A stretch of 64,000 nucleotides of DNA from Chryseobacterium populi (GTDB taxonomy: Bacteria > Bacteroidota > Bacteroidia > Flavobacteriales > Weeksellaceae), in contig NZ_AKJY01000101.1 in assembly GCF_000282115.1 (NCBI RefSeq), positions 1 to 64,000 on the forward strand, written 5' to 3'. Below the pieces are notes generated by a model, which did no database searches, was not told the DNA's origin, and saw only the letters and a list, made by a program, of their open reading frames with translations. Position 1 is the first letter of the stretch. Every line of letters begins with the position of its first letter. Positions 1-8,611 of the stretch are shown piece after piece. A program made the position numbers and the translations under genes.

Positions 1-66
1 TTTCCGCTTTTTTCTATAGTAATGTATAATTTCTTATATCGAACTCACGTTAATTAATATGTAAGA

Positions 67-1239
67 ATGAAAAAATTATCGACTCTTTTACTTTTTTCTG
101 CTGCATGCTATAGTATACATGCTCAGAGTTTTATCCAGGCTTATCAAAACAGAGCCAATCAGGTTATACAGGCCAATATTACTGCAAACCTGCAGGAATT
201 CGGAAATCTAGGGGTAAAAACCACAGGCTCCGTAGCCAATACCAATGCTCTTAACTGGATCAAGAATAAATATTTATCTTATGGCTATACGGCAAGCCAG
301 ATGGAAGAAGATCCTTTCACAGTAGGAAATCTGAATTCTAAAAACCTGATTATCACTAAAACAGGAACCCTTTACCCCAATAAATATGTGATTATCTGCG
401 GGCATTATGATACGATTAATGGCCCGGGAGTAAGTGACAACGGAAGCGGAACCTCTATTATTTTAGAAGCTGCCAGAATCCTGAAAGATATCCCGACTGA
501 ATATTCTATCAGGTTTATCCATTTTTCGGGAGAAGAACAGGGATTGTATGGGAGTGATCATTATGCCAACAATGTAGTTTTCAAAAACGGTGTCCGTCAA
601 TTTGATATAAGACTGGTATTCAATATAGATCAGGTAGGCGGTAAATTATCAAATCCGAGCAATTCGATCAAATGTGAAAGCGACCAATCGGGTCAGTCGG
701 GAAACAATGCCGAATCATTGGCTTTTACCCAGCAACTTGCAACCTGCACTACACTGTATTCCCCTTTGCAAACTGTAATGTCTAATGCCTATTCATCAGA
801 TTATGTACCTTTTGAAGAAAACGGAGAGATTATTACCGGTTTCTATGAAACTCCGCAAAGCCACAATGAACATACGGTTAATGATACTTTTGCCAATGTA
901 GACCCTACCTATGTTTTTAATGCGGGGAAAGCTGCTGTTGGAGCGCTTCAGCATTTCGCAGTGGCCAGTACAAGTATATTGGGAGTAAAAGAAGTTACAG
1001 CAAATTCATTGGAATCTGTAAAGATCTACCCGAATCCTGCTAAAAATGAAATTAATATTGAGCTTCCCTATGGCATAAAAAATTTCACTTCCGAGATCAC
1101 AGATATGGATGGCCGTTTGTTATTAAATACTGAAAACCAAGCTAAAATAAATATTTCAGGCTTTACAAGCGGAACGTATTTGTGTACCGTGAAAACAGGA
1201 GATAACAGTATCACCAGAAAAATTATTGTAGAAAAATAA
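67..1239 (+). CDS. Secreted M28-family zinc metallopeptidase with T9SS sorting domain (copy 1)
   Basis: Probably an exported aminopeptidase-like di-zinc peptidase. The first 20 residues form a signal peptide ending in a typical Bacteroidota HAQ cleavage site. The M28 ligand set is visible: H113 in GHYDT, D124 in SDNGSG, the E156-E157 pair in SGEEQGL, D188 in NIDQVGG and H269 in NEHT. From about residue 316 to the end there is a type A T9SS C-terminal domain (SVKIYPNPAKNEI, ending in RKIIVEK), so the protein should be exported through the Sec pathway and then by T9SS to the cell surface or medium. A close paralogue follows 79 bp downstream with all ligands in the same register. A hairpin between the two genes suggests separate transcription. 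The peptide substrate cannot be told from sequence. No clear promoter is visible in the 66 bp available upstream. Confidence 0.93.
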   Translation: MKKLSTLLLFSAACYSIHAQSFIQAYQNRANQVIQANITANLQEFGNLGVKTTGSVANTNALNWIKNKYLSYGYTASQMEEDPFTVGNLNSKNLIITKTGTLYPNKYVIICGHYDTINGPGVSDNGSGTSIILEAARILKDIPTEYSIRFIHFSGEEQGLYGSDHYANNVVFKNGVRQFDIRLVFNIDQVGGKLSNPSNSIKCESDQSGQSGNNAESLAFTQQLATCTTLYSPLQTVMSNAYSSDYVPFEENGEIITGFYETPQSHNEHTVNDTFANVDPTYVFNAGKAAVGALQHFAVASTSILGVKEVTANSLESVKIYPNPAKNEINIELPYGIKNFTSEITDMDGRLLLNTENQAKINISGFTSGTYLCTVKTGDNSITRKIIVEK

Positions 1240-1261
1240 TCTGTACCATCATATTAAATTT

Positions 1262-1288
1262 AAATCCTAGGTTAGTGACTTAGGATTT
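1262..1288 (+). terminator. Intrinsic terminator after first M28 peptidase
   Basis: The arms AAATCCTA (1262-1269) and TAGGATTT (1281-1288) pair with an 11-nt loop, and a G-U pair can extend the stem. A T-run follows on the + strand. It lies 22 bp after the stop codon of the first peptidase and before the start of its paralogue. Confidence 0.7.
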
Positions 1289-1318
1289 TTTATTATATTT
1301 ACGATAAAATTACATAAT

Positions 1319-2500
1319 ATGAAAAAGATTACTACTATTCTTTTTAGTTCATTATTAATTTACTCTGTAAAAGCACAAACTTTTATTCAGGCTTATCAGG
1401 ACAGAGCGAACCTGGTGACCCAGACCAATATCACGACCAACTTGCAGCAGTTTGCAAATTTAGGGATCAAAACCACGGGATCTGTAAATAATGCCAATAC
1501 CTTAGCATGGATTAAAAATAAATATTTATCATACGGATATGCAGCAAGCCAGATTGTAGAGGATCCTTTTACATTTGGAAGCACAAGCTCAAAAAATCTG
1601 GTCATTACCAAAAAAGGAACTCTTTATCCTAATAAATATGTCATTGTTTGCGGGCATTTTGACACGATCTACGGTCCCGGAGTTAATGATAACGGAAGCG
1701 GAACTTCCATTATTTTAGAGGCTGCCAGAATCCTGAAAGACGTGCCAACAGAATACTCTGTTAAATTCATCCATTTTTCCGGTGAAGAACAGGGATTGAG
1801 AGGAAGTACCCATTATGCAAATAATGTAGCTTACCAAGGGAATACCCGTATCCTTGACATCAAATTAGTCCTTAACCTGGATCAGGTAGGCGGTAAGATG
1901 GGAAATAACAATAATACGGTTTACTGTGACAAAGACATGGGCGGTAATCCAAGCAATGCAACTGCTTCAGCGGCTGCGGTACAAGAACTGGTAACGTGTA
2001 CACAACTTTACTCAACCCTTCAGACTGCTATTGATCCTGCAGAAGATACAGACTATATGCCTTTTGAAGCCAAAGGTGAAGTGATTACAGGATATTTTGA
2101 AAGGATCAGAAGTAATTATCCTCATACTTCAAATGATACTTTTGCCAATACAGACCCCGTTTATATATTTAAAATCGGGAAAGCCACTGTAGGTGCTATC
2201 CAACATTTTGCCGTAGCTACAATAGCACCATTAGCAATTCTGGGGGCCGATGAAACCATTTTAAATTCATTAGAATCTGTAAAAATGTATCCCAATCCTG
2301 CAAAAGATATTCTCTCAATAGAATTACCCGGGACTGTAAAAAAATTCACTTTTGAAATTACCGATGTGCTTGGACGGTCATTACTGAAATCAGAAAATCA
2401 AACCAGAATTAATGTTTCCGGAATACCGAAAGGCAGCTATATTGCGATGATAAAGGCCGGAGATCATACCGCTGTAAGAAAAATAATGATTGAAAAATAA
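1319..2500 (+). CDS. Secreted M28-family zinc metallopeptidase with T9SS sorting domain (copy 2)
   Basis: Paralogue of the preceding gene. It has the same layout: a signal peptide of about 20 residues ending in KAQ, an M28 catalytic domain, and a C-terminal T9SS type A tail (SVKMYPNPAKDIL onward). The ligands H113, D124 and E156-E157 are at identical positions, followed by NLDQVGG and YPHTSNDT. The first 160 residues are highly alike in the two copies. The stretch around residues 195-250, which may form part of the substrate site, differs much more (for example FDIRLVFNIDQ against LDIKLVLNLDQ, then unrelated spacers). This is consistent with a local duplication followed by change in specificity. 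It starts at an ATG shortly after the terminator of copy 1 and ends before a strong bidirectional terminator shared with the his operon. Confidence 0.93.
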   Translation: MKKITTILFSSLLIYSVKAQTFIQAYQDRANLVTQTNITTNLQQFANLGIKTTGSVNNANTLAWIKNKYLSYGYAASQIVEDPFTFGSTSSKNLVITKKGTLYPNKYVIVCGHFDTIYGPGVNDNGSGTSIILEAARILKDVPTEYSVKFIHFSGEEQGLRGSTHYANNVAYQGNTRILDIKLVLNLDQVGGKMGNNNNTVYCDKDMGGNPSNATASAAAVQELVTCTQLYSTLQTAIDPAEDTDYMPFEAKGEVITGYFERIRSNYPHTSNDTFANTDPVYIFKIGKATVGAIQHFAVATIAPLAILGADETILNSLESVKMYPNPAKDILSIELPGTVKKFTFEITDVLGRSLLKSENQTRINVSGIPKGSYIAMIKAGDHTAVRKIMIEK

Positions 2501-2520
2501 ATAATTGTACTGTCATTTTT

Positions 2521-2545
2521 AAAACCTCGTAAAAAACGAGGTTTT
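2521..2545. terminator. Bidirectional intrinsic terminator between M28 peptidase and his operon
   Basis: Perfect 10-bp stem AAAACCTCGT / ACGAGGTTTT with an AAAAA loop. Flanking A and T runs allow it to act on both strands. It lies between the convergent ends of the second peptidase (+) and hisIE (-) and closes both transcription units. Confidence 0.85.
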
Positions 2546-2573
2546 TTATTTTGTAAAAGGATAACTTTAATTT

Positions 2574-3155
2574 TTAACTTCTATTTTTTAATATCTCCTC
2601 AATATCTTCCAGAGTAAAGCCTTTAGCCTTAAGTAAAATTAAAAAGTGATACATCAGATCTGCTGCTTCATTTTTAAATAGTTCATCATTCTGGTCTTTA
2701 GCTTCAATCACCAGTTCTACAGCTTCTTCGCCTACTTTCTGAGCCATTTTATTAATTCCTTTTTGATACAGAGAATAGGTATAAGAACCTTCCCTTTTTT
2801 CATCAATTCTTTTTGAAACGGTATCTTCCAGTTCGTATAAAAATCCTTTGGAATCTTTTTCACCAAAACAGCTGAAACTTCCGGTATGACATACGATATT
2901 TTCAGGAACTGCTTTAATCAGAATTGTATCCTGGTCACAATCTATATCAATACTTTTTACGGTCAGAAAATTTCCGGATTCTTCACCTTTTGTCCAAAGT
3001 CTGCCTTTTGAACGACTGAAAAAAGTGACCACGCCTTCCCTTTTTGTTTTTTCAAATGCTTCTTCATTCATATATCCAAGCATTAAAACCTGCAAAGTTC
3101 TGCTGTCCTGAATAATTACAGGGACAAGGCTGTTCGTTTTATTAAAGTTGATCAT
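2574..3155 (-). CDS. hisIE: Bifunctional phosphoribosyl-AMP cyclohydrolase / phosphoribosyl-ATP pyrophosphatase
   Basis: Catalyses histidine biosynthesis steps 2 and 3. The N-terminal HisI half (about residues 8-95) carries the cyclohydrolase signature VTFFSRSKGRLWTKGE, the acidic metal site around DIDCDQD, and VCHTGSFSC with cysteine ligands. The C-terminal HisE half (about 105-193) carries the helical pyrophosphatase motif KVGEEAVELVIEA followed by NEAADLMYH. The 193-residue length is normal for the fused enzyme. It is the last gene of the operon, its start overlaps the hisF stop by 4 bp (ATGA), and a terminator lies about 30 bp after its stop. Confidence 0.97.
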   Translation of the reverse strand: MINFNKTNSLVPVIIQDSRTLQVLMLGYMNEEAFEKTKREGVVTFFSRSKGRLWTKGEESGNFLTVKSIDIDCDQDTILIKAVPENIVCHTGSFSCFGEKDSKGFLYELEDTVSKRIDEKREGSYTYSLYQKGINKMAQKVGEEAVELVIEAKDQNDELFKNEAADLMYHFLILLKAKGFTLEDIEEILKNRS

Positions 3156-3907
3156 TGTCTTATATCAATTTTTTGAGATTGTAATTCTTTTTTTAAATCC
3201 CGGATAGATACTTCCCCGAAATGGAAAATACTTGCTGCCAAAGCTCCGGTAACATCAGTTTTCTGGAAAACCTCCTTAAAGTCATTGATCTTCCCGGCTC
3301 CACCTGAAGCAATAACAGGAATATTCACACTTTCGGAAACTGAACGGGTAATTCTCACATCAAAACCGGCTTTTGTCCCGTCACCATCCATTGAGGTCAA
3401 AAGAATCTCCCCGGCGCCGGATGATTCTACTCTTTTTGCCCAATCAATCGTTTTTAGCTCTGTGATCTCTCTTCCGCCTTTAATATGTACCCAATCTGAA
3501 TGATTGATAAACCGCGTATCAATAGCTACCACAATACACTGGCTTCCAAATTCTTTAGCCAGGTCATTAATCAGCTGTGGGTTTTTCACAGCTGAAGAAT
3601 TTATACTTATTTTATCAGCTCCTGCTTCCAATAATTTCCGGACATCATCAACGGCGGAAATGCCACCGCCAACTGTAAAAGGAATGCTTAATTCTTTGGC
3701 AATATCCTGAACAAGTTCAATGAAGGTTTTTCTTTTTTCAATGGTTGCCGTAATATCGAGAAATACCAGCTCATCAGCACCTTCAAGTTCATACTTTATA
3801 GCCAAATCTATCGGGTTTCCGGCATTTCTTAATCCTTCAAAATTGACACCTTTTACCGTTGTCCCATCTTTAATATCCAGACATGGAATAATTCTTTTCT
3901 TAAGCAT
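3152..3907 (-). CDS. hisF: Imidazole glycerol phosphate synthase, cyclase subunit
   Basis: HisF forms the synthase with HisH. It uses ammonia from HisH to close the imidazole ring, giving IGP and AICAR. It is a (beta/alpha)8 barrel with a phosphate-binding GGG(I) loop near residue 80, a second SGG site near 200, and the catalytic aspartates in CLDIKDG (N-terminus) and VVAIDTRF (about residue 130). I chose the ATG at 3907, which gives the family-typical MLKKRIIPCLDI; another ATG two codons upstream (3913) is possible. Either start lies inside the end of hisA, so the two are translationally coupled. Confidence 0.96.
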   Translation of the reverse strand: MLKKRIIPCLDIKDGTTVKGVNFEGLRNAGNPIDLAIKYELEGADELVFLDITATIEKRKTFIELVQDIAKELSIPFTVGGGISAVDDVRKLLEAGADKISINSSAVKNPQLINDLAKEFGSQCIVVAIDTRFINHSDWVHIKGGREITELKTIDWAKRVESSGAGEILLTSMDGDGTKAGFDVRITRSVSESVNIPVIASGGAGKINDFKEVFQKTDVTGALAASIFHFGEVSIRDLKKELQSQKIDIRQ

Positions 3908-4622
3908 TTTCAATGAAATTCTGCAGTTCTTTTAATGATATTTTTCCTTCATAAATTGCTTTTCCGATGATCGTTCCGGAGCATCCGGTTTCTTTCATCG
4001 CATACACATCTTCCATCCCGGAAATCCCTCCGCTTGCTGTTAAGCTGATTGGGGTTTTGCTGATAATTTCTTTGTACAGGGTTGTAGAAGGGCCCTGCAG
4101 CATTCCGTCTTTTGAAATATCCGTACAGATGGTGTTTACAATTCCCAACTGCTGGTATTGAAGGATAAAGTCAATAATATCAAGGTCACTTTCCTCCTGC
4201 CATCCCGATGTTTTTATTTTCCTGTTTTCACAATCTGCTCCGAGAATGATCTTTTCAGCTCCATACTCTTCAATAATACCTTTGCAAAATTCAGGATCCT
4301 GAACGGCAATGCTTCCGATCGTAATCTGTCTGGCCCCTGAATTGAAAGCCGTTTCAATATCATTTCTGCTTTTTAATCCGCCTCCGAAATCAATCTGCAA
4401 TGAGGTTTCTTTAACGATAGCTTCCAGAACTTTCTGATTGATAATATGCTTTGATTTTGCCCCGTCTAAGTCTACGAGGTGAAGGAACCGAATGCCATAA
4501 GCTTCAAATTCTTTCGCCACTTCAACCGGGTTTTCATTATATATTTTTTTTGTCGTATAATCTCCTTTGGAAAGCCGTACGCACTTTCCGTCAATGATAT
4601 CAATAGCAGGAATTATTTTCAT
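3900..4622 (-). CDS. hisA: ProFAR isomerase (1-(5-phosphoribosyl)-5-[(5-phosphoribosylamino)methylideneamino]imidazole-4-carboxamide isomerase)
   Basis: HisA catalyses the Amadori isomerisation of ProFAR to PRFAR, the substrate of HisF-HisH. It is a 240-residue (beta/alpha)8 barrel related to HisF. The N-terminal catalytic aspartate lies in IIPAIDIIDGKCVRL. The second acid lies in CTDISKDGM, and the phosphate loops are DFGGGLKS and TASGGISG. It overlaps hisH by 4 bp at its start and hisF at its end. That tight packing fits coordinated production of successive enzymes. Confidence 0.97.
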   Translation of the reverse strand: MKIIPAIDIIDGKCVRLSKGDYTTKKIYNENPVEVAKEFEAYGIRFLHLVDLDGAKSKHIINQKVLEAIVKETSLQIDFGGGLKSRNDIETAFNSGARQITIGSIAVQDPEFCKGIIEEYGAEKIILGADCENRKIKTSGWQEESDLDIIDFILQYQQLGIVNTICTDISKDGMLQGPSTTLYKEIISKTPISLTASGGISGMEDVYAMKETGCSGTIIGKAIYEGKISLKELQNFIENA

Positions 4623-5203
4623 AATGAGAGTTGTAAAAATTGGGTGAGTATTTTATTTCCTGTTTTTCCTGATTTTTCAGGGTGAAATTGGGTGGCATAA
4701 AAATTATCTTTTTGTAAAGAGGCACTAAAAGGCAGAATATAATCACAAACAGAAGTCGTATAATCTGATAATTCACAATAATAGCTGTGGACAAAGTAAA
4801 AATCACTGCTTTCATCAATTCCCGATAAAAAGTGAGATTTTAAATCTTTAACAGTATTCCAGCCCATATGCGGAACAATATCCCGGGCCGGAAATCTTTT
4901 AACCTGAATATCAAATATTCCCATTCCTGTGGTGTTTCCCTCTTCGTTATCTTGGCACATCAGCTGCATTCCCAGACAAATTCCTAAAACAGGCTGCTTT
5001 AATGTTGGAATCAACAGATCAAGTCCTTTTTCCTTTAATAATTTCATGGTTGAAGAAGCTTCTCCAACGCCCGGGAAAATAACTTTATCGGCATTTCTGA
5101 TCAATTCAAAATCGTCAGTTACAACAGATTCTGTATTCATCCGGTTTAAGGCATTCTGTACAGAATTTACATTTCCGCCGTTGTATTTTATAATGGCAAT
5201 CAT
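4619..5203 (-). CDS. hisH: Imidazole glycerol phosphate synthase, glutamine amidotransferase subunit
   Basis: Class I glutaminase subunit that feeds ammonia to HisF. The catalytic triad is visible: nucleophile C76 in LGICLGMQ, and H174 and E176 in QFHPEKSG. The oxyanion-region PGVG lies near residue 45. The 194-residue length is normal. Its stop overlaps the hisA start (ATGA) and its start follows hisB by one base. Confidence 0.97.
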   Translation of the reverse strand: MIAIIKYNGGNVNSVQNALNRMNTESVVTDDFELIRNADKVIFPGVGEASSTMKLLKEKGLDLLIPTLKQPVLGICLGMQLMCQDNEEGNTTGMGIFDIQVKRFPARDIVPHMGWNTVKDLKSHFLSGIDESSDFYFVHSYYCELSDYTTSVCDYILPFSASLQKDNFYATQFHPEKSGKTGNKILTQFLQLSL

Positions 5204-5204
5204 G

Positions 5205-6299
5205 TTATAAGCTTCCTTTGGTTGAGGGTAAACTGAAACTCTTATCGGTCTGGTTAACTGCCATTTTCAGAGCTTTCGCAAATGCTTTGAAAATAGATTC
5301 AATTTTGTGGTGTTCATTATCCCCTTCTACTTTAATATTCAGGTTAGACTGTGAAGAATCTGTAAATGATTTAAAAAAATGAAAGAACATTTCAGTCGGC
5401 ACATCACCTATTTTCTCCCTTTTAAAATCTGCATCCCAAACCAGCCACGGTCTTCCACCAAAATCAACTGCTACCTGAGCCAGACAATCATCCATAGGCA
5501 GCAGAAAGCCATATCTTTCAATCCCTTTTTTGCTACCCAATGCTTTAAGAAAAGCCTGTCCGAAGACTATTCCGGTATCTTCAACCGTGTGATGCTCATC
5601 CACCTGCAAATCACCATTGACTTTGATTTTTAAATCTAAGTTTCCGTGTTTGGAAATCTGTTCCAGCATATGGTCAAAAAAGTATAATCCTGTAGAAATC
5701 TCCGAATCACCCTTCCCGTCAAGATTAATTTCAATTTCAATTTCCGTTTCATTAGTTTTTCTTGATACTTTGGATTTTCTTGGAATCTGTTTTAAAAATG
5801 AATAGATATCTGTCCATTTTTTTGTTGTCAGTTCAGCCTTTTCATTTGGAACATCATGAATGAAAATAGCCTTTGAGCCCAGATTCTGTGCCAGCTGAAT
5901 ATCTGTAACCCGGTCTCCGATGACATAGGAATTTTCTAAATCATAGTTTCCATAGATGTATTTTCCCAACATTCCTGTTCCTGGCTTTCTGGTTGGCAGG
6001 TTTTCATATTCAAAGCTTTTATCAATTAAAATATCAGAAAAAATAATTCCTTCATTTTCAAAAGCTTGCATCATTTTTTCATGCGGCTTTATAAAATCTT
6101 CATAGGGAAAGCTTTCTGTTCCCATGCCATCCTGATTAGTAATCATCACCAATTCATAATCCAGTTCTTTTGTAATTTTTGAAAGACTTTGAAAAACGCC
6201 CGGATAAAATTCCAGCTTTTCAAGAGAATCAACCTGAAAATCTTCCGACGGTTCTATAATTAAAGTTCCGTCACGGTCTATAAATAATACTTTTTTCAT
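5205..6299 (-). CDS. hisB: Bifunctional histidinol-phosphatase / imidazoleglycerol-phosphate dehydratase
   Basis: Catalyses steps 6 (dehydratase) and 8 (phosphatase). The N-terminal HAD-type phosphatase (about residues 1-165) starts with the nucleophile motif FIDRDGTLI and has a second aspartate motif VIGDRVTDIQLA. The C-terminal dehydratase (about 175-364) has FFDHMLEQISKHG and DEHHTVEDTGI, the manganese-binding histidine clusters, with a second cluster GDNEHHKIE near the end. This is the fused form also known from E. coli, and it is common in Bacteroidota. Gaps to the neighbouring genes are 1-2 bp. Confidence 0.97.
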   Translation of the reverse strand: MKKVLFIDRDGTLIIEPSEDFQVDSLEKLEFYPGVFQSLSKITKELDYELVMITNQDGMGTESFPYEDFIKPHEKMMQAFENEGIIFSDILIDKSFEYENLPTRKPGTGMLGKYIYGNYDLENSYVIGDRVTDIQLAQNLGSKAIFIHDVPNEKAELTTKKWTDIYSFLKQIPRKSKVSRKTNETEIEIEINLDGKGDSEISTGLYFFDHMLEQISKHGNLDLKIKVNGDLQVDEHHTVEDTGIVFGQAFLKALGSKKGIERYGFLLPMDDCLAQVAVDFGGRPWLVWDADFKREKIGDVPTEMFFHFFKSFTDSSQSNLNIKVEGDNEHHKIESIFKAFAKALKMAVNQTDKSFSLPSTKGSL

Positions 6300-6301
6300 G
6301 A

Positions 6302-7327
6302 TTAAATATTTTTCAGAATATTAATTAACTGAGTATTTTCATTTCTGTTTCCAATGTTAATACGGATACAATCCGGAATGGCCGGACTTCTTTTATTGGT
6401 CAGTATTTCAGCTTTCAATAATGTCTGATATACTCTTTCCACTTCTTTAAACTCAACCAGGAAGAAATTGGCATCTGTAGGGAATACTTTTTTTATACAT
6501 CCGACAGTCTGGAACTTTTTTGCTAACCAGGCTTTTTCTATCCGGATATTTTCCAGGTTTTCTTCAAATTCCGTTGAATTTTCAATGCTTTTCAGGATTA
6601 ATTCCTGGCTTAAAGAGTTTACGTTATAAGGTGCCTTTACCGTATTGATAAAACGGATGATTTCTGCAGATGCATAGGCAATTCCTACCCTGGCTCCTGC
6701 TTTTCCCCATGCTTTTGAAAAAGTCTGAAGCACAATAAGATTGGGATACTGATCAAGCAGGCCAAGAGATGATTTTTTATCTGAAAATTCAATATAGGCT
6801 TCATCCACAACTACAATTCCATTAAAATTCTGAAGATAAAATTCAATATCATCAACACTGTTTCCTGTTGGATTATTGGGAGAACACAGGAAAAATACTT
6901 TCGGCTGAGCTTCATTAATTGATTTAGTAAAATTTTCTTTAATGATCCCGAAATTTTCATCCAGATTGAGCTTAATGACCTCATTTTGATTGATCGATGC
7001 ATAAAAAGCATACATCGCAAAAGAAGGATTCATCATCATAATGGCATCTTTTTTAGGCTCACAGAATATCTTGATAATTAATTCGATAAGCTCATCACTT
7101 CCATTTCCTACAGCGATCTGATCAGGAGAAACATTTTTAAGCCATGCCAGCCTGCCTTTAAGCTTTTTCTGTGTTGAATCCGGATAACGGTTGAATTCCC
7201 CGAACGGACTTTCATTGGCATCCATTAAAACAGGAGCATTAAATTCATTATGATCCCTGAAGCTGATATAAGGCTGTAATTCTAAAATATTTTTTCTGAC
7301 GAATTGATTGATTGTTAATGTTTTCAT
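6302..7327 (-). CDS. hisC: Histidinol-phosphate aminotransferase
   Basis: PLP-dependent fold-type I aminotransferase that converts imidazole acetol phosphate and glutamate to histidinol phosphate. It has the N-terminal substrate segment DANESPFGEFNRYPD, VGNGSDELIE, CSPNNPTGN, VVDEAYIEFS and the PLP lysine in TFSKAWGKAGARVG (around residue 205). The C-terminal IRINIGNRNEN fits the phosphate-binding arginine. The length (341 residues) is usual. It is central in the operon, 5 bp from hisD and 2 bp from hisB. Confidence 0.96.
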   Translation of the reverse strand: MKTLTINQFVRKNILELQPYISFRDHNEFNAPVLMDANESPFGEFNRYPDSTQKKLKGRLAWLKNVSPDQIAVGNGSDELIELIIKIFCEPKKDAIMMMNPSFAMYAFYASINQNEVIKLNLDENFGIIKENFTKSINEAQPKVFFLCSPNNPTGNSVDDIEFYLQNFNGIVVVDEAYIEFSDKKSSLGLLDQYPNLIVLQTFSKAWGKAGARVGIAYASAEIIRFINTVKAPYNVNSLSQELILKSIENSTEFEENLENIRIEKAWLAKKFQTVGCIKKVFPTDANFFLVEFKEVERVYQTLLKAEILTNKRSPAIPDCIRINIGNRNENTQLINILKNI

Positions 7328-7332
7328 TTTAT

Positions 7333-8610
7333 TTATTTTTTTAATCGAATTGAAACAGCATTTTTATGAGCTGATAATCCCTCGGCTTCAGCCATGATTT
7401 CTATGGTTTTTCCTAAATTTTTCAGTCCCTGTTTTGACAGGTATTGAAAAGTAATTTTCTTGACATAGCTGTCCAAAGAAACGCCGCTGTAGTTTTTTGC
7501 AAAACCATTCGTAGGAAGCGTGTGATTGGTTCCGCTTGCATAATCTCCTGCGCTTTCACAGGCATAATTTCCAAGGAAAACCGAACCTGCATTCCGTATT
7601 GAAGGGATATACTTTTCAAAATCTTTTACAGCCAGAATAAGGTGTTCCGGAGCATATACATTACTGAAGTCAACGGCTTCTTCAAGTGTTTTGACAATCA
7701 TAAAATGGCTGTTATCCAATGACTGTTGTGCCATTCCGTTCCTTGGAAGCTTTTTTATCTGCTGATTGATTTCTTCAATGGTTTCTTCCATTATTTTCAG
7801 GTCTGTAGAAATGAAAATCACCTGACTGTCACTTCCGTGTTCTGCCTGGGAGAGAAGATCTGCAGCACAAAATTCAGGAACGGCTTTTTCATCGGCAATC
7901 ACTAAAACTTCACTTGGTCCTGCAGGCATATCAATCGCAACGCCATAATTTTGTGCATATTCTTTTGCGGCAACAACATATTGATTTCCCGGTCCGAAAA
8001 TTTTGTAAACATTGGGAATACTCTCCGTACCTAATGTCATTGCAGCCACAGCCTGGGCCCCGCCGGCTTTGAATATCCTGGTCACCCCACAAAGCTGTGC
8101 AGCATAAAGAATCGCCGGATTTATATTACCTTTTTTATCCGGTGGTGTGCAAAGAATAATTTCACTGCATCCGGCAAGCTGCGCAGGAATGGCAAGCATC
8201 AAAACCGTTGAAAATAATGGGGCTGTTCCTCCCGGTATATAAATCCCTACCTTTTCAATACCCCGATTTTCACGCCAGCAAATAACTTCTTGAGTAGTTT
8301 CTATTTTCTGAATTCCAGCCTGTTGTGAGGTGTGAAATTGGGTGATATTTTCTTTAGCTTTCTGAATAGCAGCTTTTAATTCATCACTGACCGAATTTCC
8401 GGCTTCATCAATTTCATTTTGTGAAACAATAACCGTATTCAGCTCAGCAGAATCAAATTTCTGACTGTAAGTGAGTAAAGCTTCATCACCGTTTTTTTCC
8501 ACTTCTTTAAAAATTTCAGCAATGATTTCCGAAACTTTTTCTTTTTTGAGAATGGGACGTTTTACCAATTCCGCCCACTTATTTTTTTGAGGATATCTGT
8601 GTATAAACAT
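7333..8610 (-). CDS. hisD: Histidinol dehydrogenase
   Basis: Zn-dependent, NAD-dependent four-electron oxidation of histidinol to histidine, the last step of the pathway. Recognised from the family block VGIYIPGGTAPLFSTVLM, the NAD-binding GPGNQYVVAAK, AGPSEVLVIAD and SQAEHGSDSQ with a zinc-binding histidine. The C-terminal part ends in SGTNHTLPTNGFAKNYSGVS. At 425 residues it is full length. It is the second gene of the operon, separated from hisG by a single base. Confidence 0.97.
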   Translation of the reverse strand: MFIHRYPQKNKWAELVKRPILKKEKVSEIIAEIFKEVEKNGDEALLTYSQKFDSAELNTVIVSQNEIDEAGNSVSDELKAAIQKAKENITQFHTSQQAGIQKIETTQEVICWRENRGIEKVGIYIPGGTAPLFSTVLMLAIPAQLAGCSEIILCTPPDKKGNINPAILYAAQLCGVTRIFKAGGAQAVAAMTLGTESIPNVYKIFGPGNQYVVAAKEYAQNYGVAIDMPAGPSEVLVIADEKAVPEFCAADLLSQAEHGSDSQVIFISTDLKIMEETIEEINQQIKKLPRNGMAQQSLDNSHFMIVKTLEEAVDFSNVYAPEHLILAVKDFEKYIPSIRNAGSVFLGNYACESAGDYASGTNHTLPTNGFAKNYSGVSLDSYVKKITFQYLSKQGLKNLGKTIEIMAEAEGLSAHKNAVSIRLKK

Positions 8611-8611
8611 A

